Shown: positions 43,393 through 57,236 of the stretch, in pieces
How the letters are laid out: every line of letters begins with the position of its first letter
Position numbering within the stretch: the first letter of the stretch is position 1
Notes under the pieces: model-generated
The model's input: only the letters and a program-made list of their open reading frames with translations
The model's database searches: none
What the model was told of the DNA's origin: nothing
Origin: Vanessa cardui
Taxonomy: Eukaryota > Arthropoda > Insecta > Lepidoptera > Nymphalidae
Direction of reading: 5' to 3'
Assembly (NCBI RefSeq): GCF_905220365.1
Contig: NC_061140.1
Location: 4,714,501 to 4,778,500 of the forward strand
DNA: 64,000 nt
Made by a program: the position numbers and the translations under genes

Positions 43393-45547
43393 TAAATGAG
43401 TGATTTACAGAGTAGTTCTAACTTACTTACTTGTAAATTATTAACTATTAAAAATATACGTATGTTTATTGTTACAATTTTCAATATGTACTGAAGTGAT
43501 AACATAAGTATCTAATCTAACTTCAATTCGTCTTTACAGTGGTAATATAGATTATGGTAATGTAGATACGCTTGCCAACATTAATGTAGGTAGTAGTTAG
43601 CTTGCCAGCATTGGAATCGATCCAGCGTGGTATCGCTTATTAATTGGCCAATCGTTCTCAAACTTGAATATTCTTTTTATTTTTTTATATGAATACTTCT
43701 GTTCAATCTTCATACTACATTTTGGTGTCACTAACCCAAGAAACAAAATATTCGACAACAAATTTTTAATTTATTTTTTAAGGGAATAGTTTTTGGGTGG
43801 CATAGGAATGTTATTTAACGTAGTGAAACTTATCGAAAACATTAAATATTTACAATATTATGACGTGTGCTACTTTTCATTCAACCCAAATAAATGATTT
43901 ATTAAATTAGTCACAAATTAATGAATAGTTAGTCTCCGAAATGTTATTATTAACTAATAAAATTTTCACTTGCATTATTTATTTTAAAATAAATATATTG
44001 TTATTTAAATAATATATATGATTTAAATGCTTGAATATGGAACGAAACTCGAAAAACTTTATTGTAATGTCAAACAATACGTGTAGATTGGATGAAAGTA
44101 CAAAACCCTTTTATGAAATTACAATTTTGCAAAATCATTTCTTAGTGCGTACTTTAGGACGAGAAGTATATGTTTTTAAATTGTTTGTACATTTTAGTCG
44201 AAGCTTTGCATACATAGTTAGTCTTATTTATACGAATTCGTATGTACAAGCGTTTGGATTTGCTAGTGGATATGTTAGTCTGTCAATTAGTTACAGTAGG
44301 CTTACAAATACTGAAACTGCGAGTCTGTTATTTGTGCAATTCGCAGTTTGTGTATAATAGCTGTTAATTTCAGTTCCTGGTACATTCGTGCACAAATATT
44401 AATTGGTGCGATTAATGTCATTGGTTCTTAATTCTTATTAGTGTGTTAACTTCATTGTGACTGTATCTTTGTTTCTTTTTAAATGTATGACTTCAATGAA
44501 TTTAAAGACATCGGTTTATTTTTAAATTTGAAATCTATATAAAGATTTTCGTGTAGATCTACAATAGCCTCGATCGAAATCTATCTAAAATTATAAGTAA
44601 TTAAAAATCAACGATTTTTAATCGACAACATAAATCCGCAAAATTCATATAATCGAGATGTTTCGATATTAAATCCATAAAATTCAGTGACATGACAGTT
44701 CAACGGATGGCTTTGTTTGACGTTTACGATGCGTTCAGATACAGAAGTTGTGTAAAGATTGATTATCGTTAGTTTTTCCCACCTCATTACAAAATATAGC
44801 TATTTGATGATGGCATTATAAAAAAATATCAAAATTAAATAGTGCTTATAATTCGTATTTGTTCCGTTTTATTATTTCAACCGAGTGAAGTCAGTTGCAA
44901 GCATTGTAAACACCAATTTTAGTTTTATTATTATTAAAGTTAATAAAAAAATATTGTTAAATATTCTAGTTACAAACAAATCTGCAACAATGTGTGGTTC
45001 AAATCTTACATCTGAATTCAGAATCAGTTCCACTCAACAATAGGGTTAAAATTTTGTACACACTGGTGACAATACAATCCACCTATTAAATATTGTAATT
45101 TATTCAGAATGGCTGAAAAAGAAATCTTGTTTCTAAAAAAATTGTAAAACCGTAGCTCTATTGTTTCATTAGCAATGATTAGTTTTATATCAAAGAGCTT
45201 TATTTTGTAAATAAACAATAACTAGTGATGAATTATTTACATTTGTCTAATTATTAGTAATTGCAATCAGGTTGGATGGTCGCCAATGTTAGTACAAATC
45301 AATATAACAACGATAAAATATTGAAGCAATCATTTTAGCAAATTTAAATTCTTATTTACCGTTTTTTAGTATCAGACTAAAGAAAATATTTTGGTAATAA
45401 TAATAGTTTGTTTATAAAATTAATTGTCCATTTCAGTTCACCCGGTCGAATGTTACGAGGTAAAAAAAATAAAGTCTTTGGTATTTGGGGGTACGTCGTC
45501 CTTTTTAGTAGTCGGTTAAAAAAACTCACTCCATTTTTTTTTAAACC
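43393..45547. other. AT-rich stretch, nothing recognised
   Basis: A 108-codon plus frame (44031-44357) is the longest here, but its composition is that of AT-rich chance sequence and I recognise no domain. Confidence 0.45.
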
Positions 45548-45642
45548 AATGCCTGCAATTTCCCACTTCTGGGCTAAAGGCCTCCTCTCCCTTTGAGAAG
45601 AAGGTTTGGAAAATATTCCACCACGCTGTTCCAATGGAAATT
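45548..45642 (-). repeat. 3' end of SINE family A
   Basis: 'gcctgcaatttcccacttct', 'aaaggcctcctctccctttg' and 'attccaccacgctgttccaa' mark the reverse of the family A 3' third. Confidence 0.75.
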
Positions 45643-45769
45643 TTATACTAATATCAAATAATACCACTCTAAAAATTGTTTATAAATATTAGATTTTTGT
45701 AACAGAATGTAACGATTTTTGATTGTATTCTTAGTCCTAAGAGGGACAATAATTATGGGTCAAATTTAG

Positions 45770-45955
45770 AACCTCCTTTTTTTTCGAATCGGTTGAAGCA
45801 CTAAAACCGTCTTCTGAATGTAACAAATACTTTTCTGAAAACTGCATCCAAATAGCTTTAGCCAAACGCGAGATAATCGCGGACAAATATGCCTACATAC
45901 ATACAAACAAACGAATTGAGAACGTCCTTTTTTTAAGTCGGTTAAAAATACTATG
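45770..45955 (+). repeat. 3' end of the '3137-type' interspersed repeat
   Basis: It contains 'acgcgagataatcgcggaca', 'catacatacaaacaaacga' and 'attgagaacgtcc', then 'aagtcggttaaaaata'. The motif 'gaacctcc..tttt..tcggtt' occurs at both ends, about 150 bp apart. Confidence 0.6.
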
Positions 45956-46750
45956 CTGGTTTAATAACCTATTATAACTTAGTTCACTTAAGTTGGTATT
46001 TGTTTAAGTTTGGCTATATTTTGACAAAGAACTAGTCGCAACTAATGAAAATGAAGATAAAAAATATGTTTTTCTCGCTATTCAGGTTGTTGACTCAAGC
46101 CGTCATAGTTTTGTTACACATCTGTGTGGGATCAATGTCTGTACACAGCGTTTACGCACACATGCATACGTATTTAGTTGCAAAATATCTGATTCAAAAA
46201 ATGTATCGCTTAGATTAAAAAAGTAAAACACTATTACAACAGTATGTTGCTTGTAGAATAATCAGAAATAAAAAAAAAATTAATGCATGTAAATAAATAT
46301 ACTTAGTTTTTATTAGTTAAAACATATTTTTAGATGTAGCGTTGTGATTTTTCTATCGTATTAAATTATTTATCTAACGGTTTCAACACACCATCTAACT
46401 AGCATATATCCTGAAGATTATCATAAATTTTCTCGCTTTTGTTAACTGCATAGGATCATATACTTTTTACATTATATAGCTTTCGTTTAGCTCATGTCTT
46501 CTTAGTGCATACTATAATTGTTATTATAGTTTTTATGAAGAGGATCCTTATTGGGAAAGTTTTGCGTTATTAACACGAACTCGGGGTTTCATCTGCGGTG
46601 TATTGTCTTGGATTCATTAAAGTAATTAAGAACTATTCGTGTTCTGTTTATAATTTTTTTTTAATTCATTTTGTTCGAATGTTAATAAGTATTTTGTAAA
46701 AGTTATTGTGTAAGTTTTTGGTCAAATTATATTTAATATAAATTATTTAT

Positions 46751-46862
46751 ATTCCACCAACCCGCATTGGAACAGCGTGGTGGAATATGTTCCAAACCCT
46801 CTTCTTAATGGAAGAAGAGGCCTTAACCCAGCAGTGGGTAATTTACAGGCTGTTACTTTTTT
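46751..46862 (+). repeat. 3' third of SINE family A
   Basis: ATTCCACCAACCCGCATTGG to TTTACAGGCTGTTACTTTT, close to the copy at 41,997, with no 5' tRNA-like head; a 5'-truncated insertion. Confidence 0.8.
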
Positions 46863-47734
46863 TTACTTTTATATTTTAAAATTTATTAATTTACTTTTTT
46901 GTTTTTGAAAATATGTTTGGGTTATTAATAAAAAGAATAATGGTTCTGGAATGTATAATATACAATTGATCACTTCTTAGATAATAGCACACTTTAGAAA
47001 TGTAACGATCGCTTTTAGGCCATTTAAAAATAAATATGAATAATATCAACAGTTAAAAAAAACTTGCTATGATTTTTCTCTAGTTCTTCAGTTCAAATGA
47101 TATTTCCGAACCGGTGGTAGATTATTTGACGATCGATAAGTAAGTAATTAGCGCAATGGTTTAAGGGCCATCTTGCGATGTAGAAAAATGTCGCAGAATC
47201 GATCCTTAACCCTTGGTTTATTGTCCCCACTCATAACAAAGTTTTAAGCTTAAATGTAGGGATGAATAGAAATATTAATAACTCTTTATAAAGGGGCATC
47301 GCTACTTTTTTTTTAAATGTAAAGCTTCCATACAATGATTCTGTTTTAAATCGACTCAAGTAGCTAATAGTATTTCATTCAGAGCTAAGCTTTACAACAT
47401 ATAAGCTTAAACAATAACGTTAAAAGATGAAAACAGATACAAAACGAAATGAGCCTCCGTGCGCGAGATGAATGTTCTAATACGCCTGGAACAAATATTT
47501 GTTATAGTCAATGCAAACACACCACATTGAATTCGCATTATGCGATGAGGGAGCGGATTTAAAACATTGTTTTTTAAAAACTTCAATATATATTTGAATG
47601 AAAATGTTTTATAAAAATCATTGGAACATTTTCACTGAGCGTTTTAGTTTAATTGATTCATTCTTCTACTACTGTATTTTTGTTTTTTAGTGGAAGTTAT
47701 TTCGATTCATTTGTTATATAGTAGGATTTTATGT
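46863..47734. other. AT-rich stretch with a tRNA-like scrap
   Basis: At about 47148-47225 'tagcgcaatggtttaagggc' and 'ccttggtttattgtcccca' recall another tRNA-derived SINE head, but the copy is too decayed to define. Confidence 0.35.
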
Positions 47735-47900
47735 AGACACGTCTGGCTCGGTAAACAATACTTGTTATTGTTGTGTTACGATTTAAAGGGTAACAGAGCT
47801 AATGTAATAACAGGCACTCTATCCCGTACATAACATCTTACATCTCAAAGCTCAAGGAATTATAAATACTTCTCATATTGACAAAATGAAACTGTCCCCC
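47735..47900 (+). repeat. Decayed ~280-bp A-tailed retroposon
   Basis: 'cacgtctggctcggtaaaca', 'ttgttgtgttacgatttaaa' and 'aacatcttacatctcaaag' occur in sense order; it is diverged and truncated. Confidence 0.5.
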
Positions 47901-48727
47901 TGCATAATAAATTATATAAAAAATTGAAATGTCTTCGACTATTTCATGCTGGACTTTTTGTTAATGCCACCAAGGCAATTAAAAGCAGTAAACACTGTTT
48001 GCACAGACATATTTATTACAGTTAATGTATAATCAGCTGTCAGTTGAATTTTGTTGAGCAGATGATTTTACTACAGAAATTTATTGGAATGTTGAATCAA
48101 ATAATAATTGAAACTGATTAAAAATATATCGTACCTCCAAGTGGCATAATAACCTCGATTCGAATATTCTACAAGCCAATAATTCAAAAAGCGATAAGCC
48201 TAAAAGATAAAATTCCGAATTCCATGTATCATATATCACGAAACAATAAAATTGAAAACCCTTAAAAATATGCGAGAATCGAGTGACCCAGATGCTAGTG
48301 GTTGGCGATACGCCAAAATGTGTTATCAACTGTGAAGAGAAATAATAGACTTTCCAATTTTTTTAATTATCTTGACTTTGATGTCGGGAAAGCTGCAGTG
48401 CATTCATTATAACGATACATCCTTGACACAGTAACATAACCTAGCCGAAATTGTAAATCGTATTACAAGGTTCTTTTCTATAACTTCATTAATTTCGTCT
48501 AATTAATCATTTCATTTCTTCATAAATTTATATGGGAGGTACTAAAACTTTTCAAAATGCTTATACACGCTAGGATAAGGATTGCAAAATTTGATAATAA
48601 ATAAAACATTATTAAGTCAGTGGTACGATTTCCATCAATTCAAAGTTATTTTTAACCAATCATTATAAAACAACCAATTATAATAAGTTTTATCCAAATG
48701 AGAACACAAAAGATACAACTGCTAGTT
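47901..48727. other. AT-rich stretch, nothing recognised
   Basis: No gene or known repeat was seen. Confidence 0.45.
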
Positions 48728-48908
48728 AGTAGTCCCGACCACGTACACATTGACAATGTAAGGAGTATACGCTGCGCTGATATAACATGTTCCTTGTACT
48801 TGGAATTACATCGGCTCACTCAAACTTTAAACAGGAACACCGCGATACAAATTATTACCGTTTGTATGCCATCTACCTAGACGAGCTTGTAGACCACCTC
48901 ACCAAGTA
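48728..48908 (-). repeat. Decayed ~280-bp A-tailed retroposon
   Basis: 'acacattgacaatgtaagg', 'tccttgtacttggaattaca', 'tcggctcactcaaacttt' and 'agaccacctcaccaag' follow the reverse order of the family. Confidence 0.55.
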
Positions 48909-51876
48909 CCGATATTACCACTAACGTCGCTTCTCCGGATTTAAAACTATTTCTGGAACTCACACCTCGTCTTACACCATATATATGAGTATGTTATGTG
49001 TATATATAATAATACTTTTTACAAAATCCTATAATATATTATGTCAAAACGTTTTGTGTAAACGATCTTAGAATTCAAACCTTTCACACGAGTATTCATA
49101 TTTTATTTTTATTCTTGAGTGCAGAAACTCATACAAGTCGTTTGACTTCGTTGTTTTGTTTTCTTTTGAGCACTTTCAACCTGTCATATTCTCGCATTCG
49201 AATATCCTTAACATATATTATACTTGAGGTTTTACTGCGGCTTTGTTTAAATTGGAACATGGAATGTCCATAAATTAAATTATAAATTATTAATACGTTT
49301 ATATATCTGATAATCTTTTCTGTACTTAAAATACTACCCCGATGTTTTCAGTAGAATCTACTACCAAGACCTACGCTTTAAAATGTATGCATCCAGTTAC
49401 ATTTAAAGATGTTGAAAGAGTCTATTCGAAAAAATAATATCTTTTATATTGACTACAATAACATGACTTTCCTAGGTTCTTTAATAGGTCTCAAATAAAA
49501 TTATTCATTTACAGTTAAATGACTTGAAAATGGAAGATACCTCCACTTATATTCCGTTAGTATTCACCTTAAATGATTACAATACAATTTAACATGATGG
49601 TTAGACCATAAAAAAAGGTTTATTTCCTAAATTCTGTATCATAGCTAAGACTATACTTTGCCTGTTAGTCAGTCAGTGAACAATTCTATATACGAATATA
49701 TGTAAATATCTCTGTTTTGTAAACGACAATCCCTTCAAGAAAATAAACAAATGTTCCAGAATTTAAATGTAATATTTATTTAGTTCAGAGAAACATTTGT
49801 TTATGTTGCAGACGTGGTATTTTTTCGCTGTCGCAACAATTTGAATAGCGTAGGACAATTCATGCGCTGCAAATATCTAGAGTAAGTAGATAAGTGTAGT
49901 CGAGCATATTTGATGGAAGATAAAATATCTTTGTGCTTCGAATTATCAAAACTTTTTACATTATTTATTTACCAGAACATACAATTTACATTTAACACTT
50001 CAATTGATTTAAAACGGGTGAAATTTTAAAGCGTAGCTACTTATATAAAAATATATATTAAAACCTTTTTCATTTGGGCTGTACCATCTGGTATAAGTTT
50101 AATATACATTGGTAAAGTTATTCATTTGTCTCTTTCTGTCATCAATTAGTTGACACTCGAAAGAGGAAAACAAATATATGTTTAGTTATACCGCTAGTTT
50201 CTTATTAGTAAGAAGGTAATTTGACGTTACATTTACATTTATTTTAACGGTCATTTATAATTAGATACATTAGCATGTGAAAACAATCACGTCACAGTAC
50301 GTGAATACTTAAAGCATTGTACTTATTATTGTAATTATAAAATTCTTATATGTCGGATGTTACCAGTATTTGTAATCACTACAAAGTGTATTATTTTATA
50401 ATAGGTTGTGTTGCTTTGCATTTTTGTTTCCGTATGCATTGTATTAAAAATATCATCAATTAGTTAATTGAAACTTTGGAGCAATACTGGAGGGAATCAA
50501 GTTGTTTTGCTGTATTGAAATAATGATATCTCGGCTCTGTTGGATTACACTATCTTTGCTGGATTTATTAATAATTATTAATGATTTTTCAACTAGATCT
50601 TTTCGTCATCCCAAATTAAGTACAAATACTATTTCATATTATTATTAAATATATTAAACCTCTTACAATATTAAAAGTAACCATCTCATCAAGCTAAACT
50701 TAGGAACAGCTACAAACTGTTAAAATAACTCTTTCTGCGTTAGATATTTGATGTTATATGAGAAAGGTTACATAATGGGCCATATATTGTACAGCAGTAA
50801 TCAACGCCAACCAACACTGCAAACGGTATGAAACTATTTTGTAAAATTTTAGTTAAATTAGCTCTTAAGCTCAATAACGTTGTATATAAATCTTGAAATA
50901 ATTCATTGAAATCTTTGTAAAAAAATATTAAATTACCAAACATGCGAGCTTCGTTCTTCAGATTAAGCTGTGTGTCTCTTCAAAATATGTGAACCATTTT
51001 GACAGAGAAGTTACTTATTGTGTATCTCTTAAACATATACAGGAAGAATGTCAAAAAGGACCCTCGCGGAGACAGTGTTTCTTTTTATTCTGTTTTTGAC
51101 AGTTCGAGTTCACAAAATGTTTATTCAAAGCCATATAATAGTGCTCTTGTGTCATAACAGCAGTGAATTTTGTTCTGATTTCATCCGGATTTCAGTTACA
51201 AACACTTTCTTGGAGATATTAATTTTAGCTATGATGATATGACAATATGACGAAAATAATAATATCCATTTTTTTTTTTTATTTAAATATTTTTCTAATT
51301 TAAAAAAGCCGGTGAATTAGCGTGATGGTAAAAGTTGCCGTTGTTCAAAGTTATATTTCGATTTATGCTTTTAATAATTTACAATTAATATTTGCAGCTA
51401 AAGATTTACATAGCGTTGCCTGAACTATAGAAATGCAAAACTTTCTAAATTATTTTTCTAGATTCTTTATACATGTAACAGTTAGTTAATCTACAGTTGA
51501 TATTGATAGCAATATCGTGACTAGCTGCAACAGACAGCTCAAACTATGAGACATTAGCAGTAGCTTTGATACAAAACTTTTTTTTTAGGTTACATTTTGA
51601 CATGACACCTTACATTCGGTAGCCGATAACAGTGTAAGGAACAGTCTTCACTTTTTACCGTGTTCATTAAATGGAAATTTGATTTTGAAATTTTGATTCT
51701 GAACTTCTATACGGCTAGATCGATTTGGATTAAAATTTTGTAAGTCATTAGGCGGCTTAGATTGGATCTGGGAGTTTCTAAAATATGACGTTTCTTTCCT
51801 AGAAAGTCCGGTCAGGTAACTTTTATTAAAATGTTTTTATTAATTTATTTAAAAACGGTCCAAATTAAAAATTTGA
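48909..51876. other. AT-rich stretch, nothing recognised
   Basis: Several small frames, none with credible features. At about 51309 'ccggtgaattagcgtgatgg' is weakly tRNA-like. Confidence 0.4.
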
Positions 51877-51925
51877 TGTGTGGTACCTATCTTAACATTC
51901 TAGCACAAAGCCATACCACATAGTA
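51877..51925 (-). repeat. Scrap of the ~280-bp A-tailed retroposon
   Basis: 'gtgtggtacctatc' and 'agcacaaagccataccaca' match only the sense 5' end of the family, with a gap. Confidence 0.4.
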
Positions 51926-52422
51926 AAATAAAGTGATATTTTTAAAGTTAATACATTAAGTTTCAAGTTTAAGTATACATTTTATGTTGAAATAATTTAA
52001 TTGATGAGTTAGTGATTAATCATATCTTATATTATAATATTAACTTTAGTTTAAATATAAATACCTACAAGTATTTATATTTATATATAAAATAAAGTTA
52101 CATTATAAAAGATTTATTATTTTTATTTTAGTACTGATCAAGCGTGTTAAAGTCGAGTTTACAAACGCGATACTTTAAATAGTATTAATTTTCATAACGT
52201 TATATAATTATACTAAAACATGATTCATAGTTATAGCTTTGAGGCTTACATGCTGCATATTGCAGGCATGTATTGATTTTTGTTATCTAAGCCCGGTTAC
52301 GATCGTAATGAATGCAATTTTATGCAGACATTATTTTTATATTATATTCTAATAGCCCACCTGGACATAGGGAGTGGCACAAGATTGCAATTAAGGTTTT
52401 TAGGTTAATTTTTAATTAGTAT

Positions 52423-52520
52423 CAGCCTTCAGTGTCCCACTGGGCTAAAGCCTCTTCATCCTTTGGGGAGAAAATTGAGCTTATTCAACCATTTGATCTT
52501 ACGAGTATGTGTGGCAGATT
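52423..52520 (-). repeat. Decayed SINE family A 3' end
   Basis: 'tcagtgtcccactgggctaa' and 'agcctcttcatcctttgggg' are recognisable, followed by a diverged remainder. Confidence 0.5.
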
Positions 52521-53838
52521 ATTCGGAATGTTGTCGTTTACCACCCAGCATAAGTATATTTATATATAAACGAATTATACATACAAAAATAATTGTTGCT
52601 TGTTCTATGAACTCACAATCTTTGGATAAGATTCCCGTTCCAACCACTCTATTATTGTGATTTTTTTAATTATACTATAACACGAATACGTTCAGTATTT
52701 CTTTTTCGTTTTTTCTGTCAAAAATGCCAGACAGTGATATGTCTGGCTCCAGACAGTGTGTTTGAATAACTATTCCTATATTATATAAAATAATTAAAGG
52801 TTCGAATTTCCATCATTTTAAACCGGTAGAACCAGATATTATTAGGTCAATAATTATAGATTAAGCTCATTAGTTATGACGTAACCTAGTGTTGAAATTA
52901 GGTTAAGTATATAAAGATTGAATATCAATCAAACAGTATTAATACATGCGACAGTTAAATGTAATCAGAAGAAAAAACATACTAAATATATACAAAATAA
53001 ATACATATATTAAGTTCTTATAACTTATATATGTATTATAAGATAAAAAAGTGGGGTACCATCCTATCTTGAATTATACAATCGTTCACTAATTTTTATG
53101 TAATAATTTCCATAAATTCATCTATTTACATATTCTACCAGAGAAATTAGCTTCCGTTGAACAATTTTTACGAATAAACTATAAGCTTACCAAAGATAAT
53201 TTATAATAAACTTATAAGGGAAACGTCACAAAATAATATTTATAAATGAATTTAATTTAAATCGATGCTTAAATCTTTAGTAAAATCGATTCTACTTGCA
53301 GAGTAACGATTATGAATAAAAAAATATAATCGATAATTACAAGATTTTAAAAATCGATCGTTTGTTATCAAAAAGTTTATAACATGAGAGAGAAAATTTA
53401 TTTAATAAACAGACTTAATTCGCCTACATCGTTACATAAGTAACGAGCAATACCGATTATTGCAGAATTTGCATTAAATAATACGTATAAATTCGTTTTT
53501 ATTCTTGACTAAGATTAATAGGAAATATGTTATTACGAGTAATTATTACTTTATGATTAATACAATTGTATTGTATCGTTTTGATTGCATCCGTGGGAAT
53601 CACACGGATACAATTATATGATTATCTTATTTACATGATTGTATCGTGAAACAGGAATATAATATGTATGTTATGGCTTAAATATTGTATAACATTTTAC
53701 AAGATAGATTAAAAATATAGGTATAAATATAATCGAAATATTTCGCTGCGCGGTATTCACGGCTTTCGATACAGAGACGTTAAATAATAATACTATTAGA
53801 TTTAGTTATAATTCTAGATATATATAATGGTTAAGTAA
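52521..53838. other. AT-rich stretch, nothing recognised
   Basis: No coding frame or recognised repeat. Confidence 0.45.
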
Positions 53839-53940
53839 CAAGCCTGTAAACCGTCCATCTCACTGCTGGGTTTGGCCTACTCTCCCTTTGAGGAGAAGAT
53901 TTGGAGTTTTCGCAACGCTGCTTCAATACGGATACTCATG
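53839..53940 (-). repeat. SINE family A 3' end
   Basis: 'caagcctgtaaaccgtccat', 'ggcctactctccctttgagg' and 'cgcaacgctgcttcaatacg' in reverse order. Confidence 0.6.
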
Positions 53941-54120
53941 AATTTAAAAAAATGTATCACAACTCAAAGCTTAAAATTTTTACTACGTATTAATTAATTA
54001 CATACACATTTAATATTATTATTAAAACAATGATATCAGTTATTAAGAAGTTAAGAGTGCCTAAAGATCACACACAATATGCATGCAAAGGACCCTGCCT
54101 CATATGACTGTTATCTTTAT

Positions 54121-54421
54121 CAATTTTTTTTTTTTTTATGGTATAGGTTGGCGGACGTGCATATGGGCCACCTGATGGTAAGTGGTCACCATCGCCCATA
54201 GACATTGACGCTGTAAGAAATATTAAGTATTCCTTAAATCGTCAATGCGCCACCAACCTTGGAAACTAAGATGTTATGTCCCTTGTGCCTGTAGTTACAC
54301 TGGCTCACTCACCCTTCAGACCGGAACACAACAATACCGAGTATTGTTATTTGGCGGTAGAATAACTGATGAGTGGGTGGTACCTACCCAGACGGGCTTG
54401 CACAAAGCCCTACCATCAAGT
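54121..54421 (-). mobile_element. ~280-bp A-tailed retroposon, full length and well preserved
   Basis: A 15-16 base T-run (the A-tail in reverse) is followed by ATGGTATAGGTTGGCGGACG and all family blocks through GCTTGCACAAAGCCCTACCA. The long homopolymer tail and good preservation suggest one of the younger copies. Confidence 0.85.
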
Positions 54422-54686
54422 AATAAATAAATATTATAAATATAATTATAACTATCTTTCTTTTCTATAAACTGTTCTTTCGTTTCAAAGGGTTTTAACC
54501 GCCTTATTACCTTAGTCGCCTGAGAAACTTTTTAGGAATACGAAAAATTACTAAATGGACATACTTTATAAATGTTTTTTTTTCAATAGAAAAACGAGCT
54601 GCTGGAAAGTTAACACATTAGAAACAAATTCCAAGTGAACAAAGTTGCAGGTGAAAGCTAATATATAACATTATATATACGTTGAA
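54422..54686. other. AT-rich spacer
   Basis: Nothing recognised. Confidence 0.4.
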
Positions 54687-54800
54687 ACCTTGTATCGTAC
54701 GGAACTATTTATTGGTTCGCAGCTAAGTTCGATCAAGTTCTGGACGCAAGCCAGGTTAGACGATACGTCTCAGTGAATCCATCAATAATGATCTTAGAAA
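54687..54800 (+). repeat. Repeat pair F, copy 1
   Basis: It shares an ordered set of blocks with 56066-56160: 'tggttcg.agtt', 'caagtt', 'cgc.agccag.t' and 'ga..acgtct.agt'. Unknown family, diverged. Confidence 0.5.
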
Positions 54801-55057
54801 CGCATATTAACAATTCATAGTGTGAGTTTAAACCTTTAAATGAATTTATACGTATCGGAAAAGTTACCTAAAGCGGATTTTTGCGGCAATTAATTAAATT
54901 GCGTCGTTACACATTCATACAAATTTATTGTATTAAATACTTAAATATCAATTCATACAATTTAATATCATTAAAATTATGTAATATTTTTTAAACTACC
55001 TTCACTTGCAAAATATCCTACATATCCAGAATCAAAATTCATTTCGAAATCTATGAT

Positions 55058-55212
55058 CACTATACTAATATTATAAATGCAAACTGTGTTTTTCTTTTGC
55101 TCTTCCACTGAAATACCATTAATAGAATTTAATGATCGACATGGGCTACCATTTATGTTTAACAACTGCCAATCGCTAAAAGGCAAGCGTAGCCTCGGGC
55201 CACAACTAGTCT
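55058..55212 (+). repeat. Decayed copy of a common lepidopteran repeat ('actaatattataaatgc' type)
   Basis: It starts CTATACTAATATTATAAATG and ends near 'gcgtagcctcgggccacaac', the start and end landmarks of a repeat I recall as abundant in Lepidoptera. The centre is diverged. Confidence 0.5.
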
Positions 55213-55795
55213 CTTGTATGTATTTATATCGCTAACATTAACAGTAGGTACCGTAGTTTTGTTTCGAGCTTGAAAGTTCTGGTAATTGACCAAGGGATCA
55301 TATGGTCATATATTATATATCCTATGGTCTAAAAGATAGTTAAAATTTCTATCAGCGTTGCTATTTGCAAAAATAAATATTTATATTCTTTTATATAGCT
55401 GTGTGTAGTATTATTGTAAACAAAAAACGGCACCAATAGACAGCGCTAATCGATTACTGACGTTTCTAAATTGTACACGCGAAATCTGCAGAGTACATGT
55501 ACATAGATAGTTTAGAACAATAGGAGCACATTGTTCAAATGTAACGAAGATTCGCGAGCGGAGCGCCTTCTATTGTTTCTATCAATTGATTCCCCCAATT
55601 ACTTCAGACGTAACAAAAAACTATATGAAAAACGTACATTTTTACACGTATCACGATGAATTTTGAAGGCGTATTTTGTAGTTGAAGATTTTGTAGATGA
55701 TAAAAAGGCGTGGAAATTATACCTGTTGACATACAGGCAGGATATATTAATTTAAATAATTGTATTAACTAACATGACTGTATTTTATTAAATTT
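55213..55795. other. AT-rich stretch, nothing recognised
   Basis: No gene or known repeat was seen. Confidence 0.4.
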
Positions 55796-55938
55796 TGAAA
55801 AAGAGTAACTACTTAGTTTCTTGCCGGTTCTTCACGGTAGAACCTACTTTCCGAACCTGTGGTAGCTTCACTTAATTGTTAAATGACGATTCAAAAGTGC
55901 TTGTATAAGCCCACTTGAATAAAGATTATTTTGATTTG
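55796..55938 (+). repeat. Repeat family D, sense copy
   Basis: AAGAGTAACTACTTAGTTTC, GCCGGTTCTTCACGGTAGAA, ATGACGATTCAAAAGTGCTT and an AATAAAGATTATTTTGATTT tail. The AATAAA and repetitive TTGATT tail indicate a retroposon 3' end. Confidence 0.7.
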
Positions 55939-56065
55939 TGTTTGCTGCCTTTACTTATTCTGTCAGAACTTTTCGCTTTTTGATTTGAAATTGTTATAAG
56001 AGTGGTTTATGTATGTTTATATGTATATATGGAAACCAGTCTAATATCGGAAATATAATTCAAGC

Positions 56066-56165
56066 CCTGTTACGGTGTACCGAACTACTGGTTCGTAGTT
56101 GAGTACCTGCAAGTTCCGCTGGCCGCGAGCCAGCTCGGATGACACGTCTGAGTCAAACTAGTTCA
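56066..56165 (+). repeat. Repeat pair F, copy 2
   Basis: GC-richer partner of 54687-54800 in the same orientation, 1.4 kb away ('tggttcgtagttgagtacct', 'ccgcgagccagctcggatga'). Confidence 0.5.
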
Positions 56166-56984
56166 CTCTTGATTTTGGAAACGTTGACTAAGCTATTGAA
56201 TATCGTTTACGTGATGGCAAATTTAATTTTAATACATTTTCTATATTGTAGAATTCGATTTTGGTAATCTGTTTCAAATTCTCGTTCTATACTTTATTTA
56301 AATTTGTCTAGACAGAAGTAATATAGACAAAAATACAGAGTAATGTTAATGTGTTTCATAAAGTTATTTAGGTCCGAAATGAGATACTTTTAATTTGCGT
56401 TGCAATTCGTTTCAATGTAAAAATAAATAAGTAAGCCGTGTAAGTCCTTGTGTAGGTACAACAACTGTCTTCGATCTATTTAAGGAGAAATATGAAGCTT
56501 CATCACCAAGTTTCTGAGCTGCGAGTGTATGGTAAATCAATACACGAGGCAACATTTTATACAACATATACAGGTGTCCTTTACCAATTAAGCATACAAA
56601 AAATCAGTAGAATTTACGCATATTAACTTGTGATCTCTCAGTGTGAAATCTAACTATTTAAGTATATCTCAAGCTCAATCGCTTGCTTTTTATTTTGTTA
56701 TGTTAGCAATGCCAACCTTTTTCTTTGTTGCAAAACCTTTTTATGTAAATAAGAGTCAATAGTAGGGTAGAGAACGCAATCATGTGGTGGTTCCATATAA
56801 GGAAAGTGGGGTGCCGATACAACTCTCCACTGTCATTCAAATACGCGATTTCCAACAAAAAAGGTAGTTGATTTTGTTTGCTTTTGACGTGATCATTTGG
56901 AAACAAATCGTAACATGTAAGTAATAGTGATATAACATACAGAAAAACGCCTAGATATAGTAAAAGAAAGTAAAATAATAGTCG
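56166..56984. other. AT-rich stretch, nothing recognised
   Basis: No gene or known repeat was seen. Confidence 0.45.
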
Positions 56985-57236
56985 ATAAATATCTCACGGC
57001 TGGGCCATGTCTCCTCAACCTTCTGAGAAGAAGGTTTAGAGCTTATTCCACTATACCACTGCGATGCAGGTTGGTGAATACACATGTATCGGAAATTCAT
57101 TTAAATAGGACACATGTAGATTTTCTCACGATGATTTCCTTTACAGTCGAGCACGAGATTAATTATAAACACAAATTAAGAACATGAAAATTCTATTTGT
57201 CTGTGTTTTTTTACCACTGGATCATCTCGGCTCACG
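56985..57236 (-). repeat. SINE family A, diverged nearly full-length copy
   Basis: The reverse order is intact: 'acggctgggccatgtctcc', 'gcttattccactataccact', 'acatgtagattttctcacga', 'cgagcacgagattaattata' and, at the head, 'ccactggatcatctcggctc'. Its B box has been lost in an AT-rich gap. Confidence 0.65.

Noticed and set aside
44031..44357. 108-codon plus-strand ORF
   Set aside because: Composition is that of AT-rich random sequence, there is no domain, signal peptide or splice context, and no GC rise as seen at likely exons.
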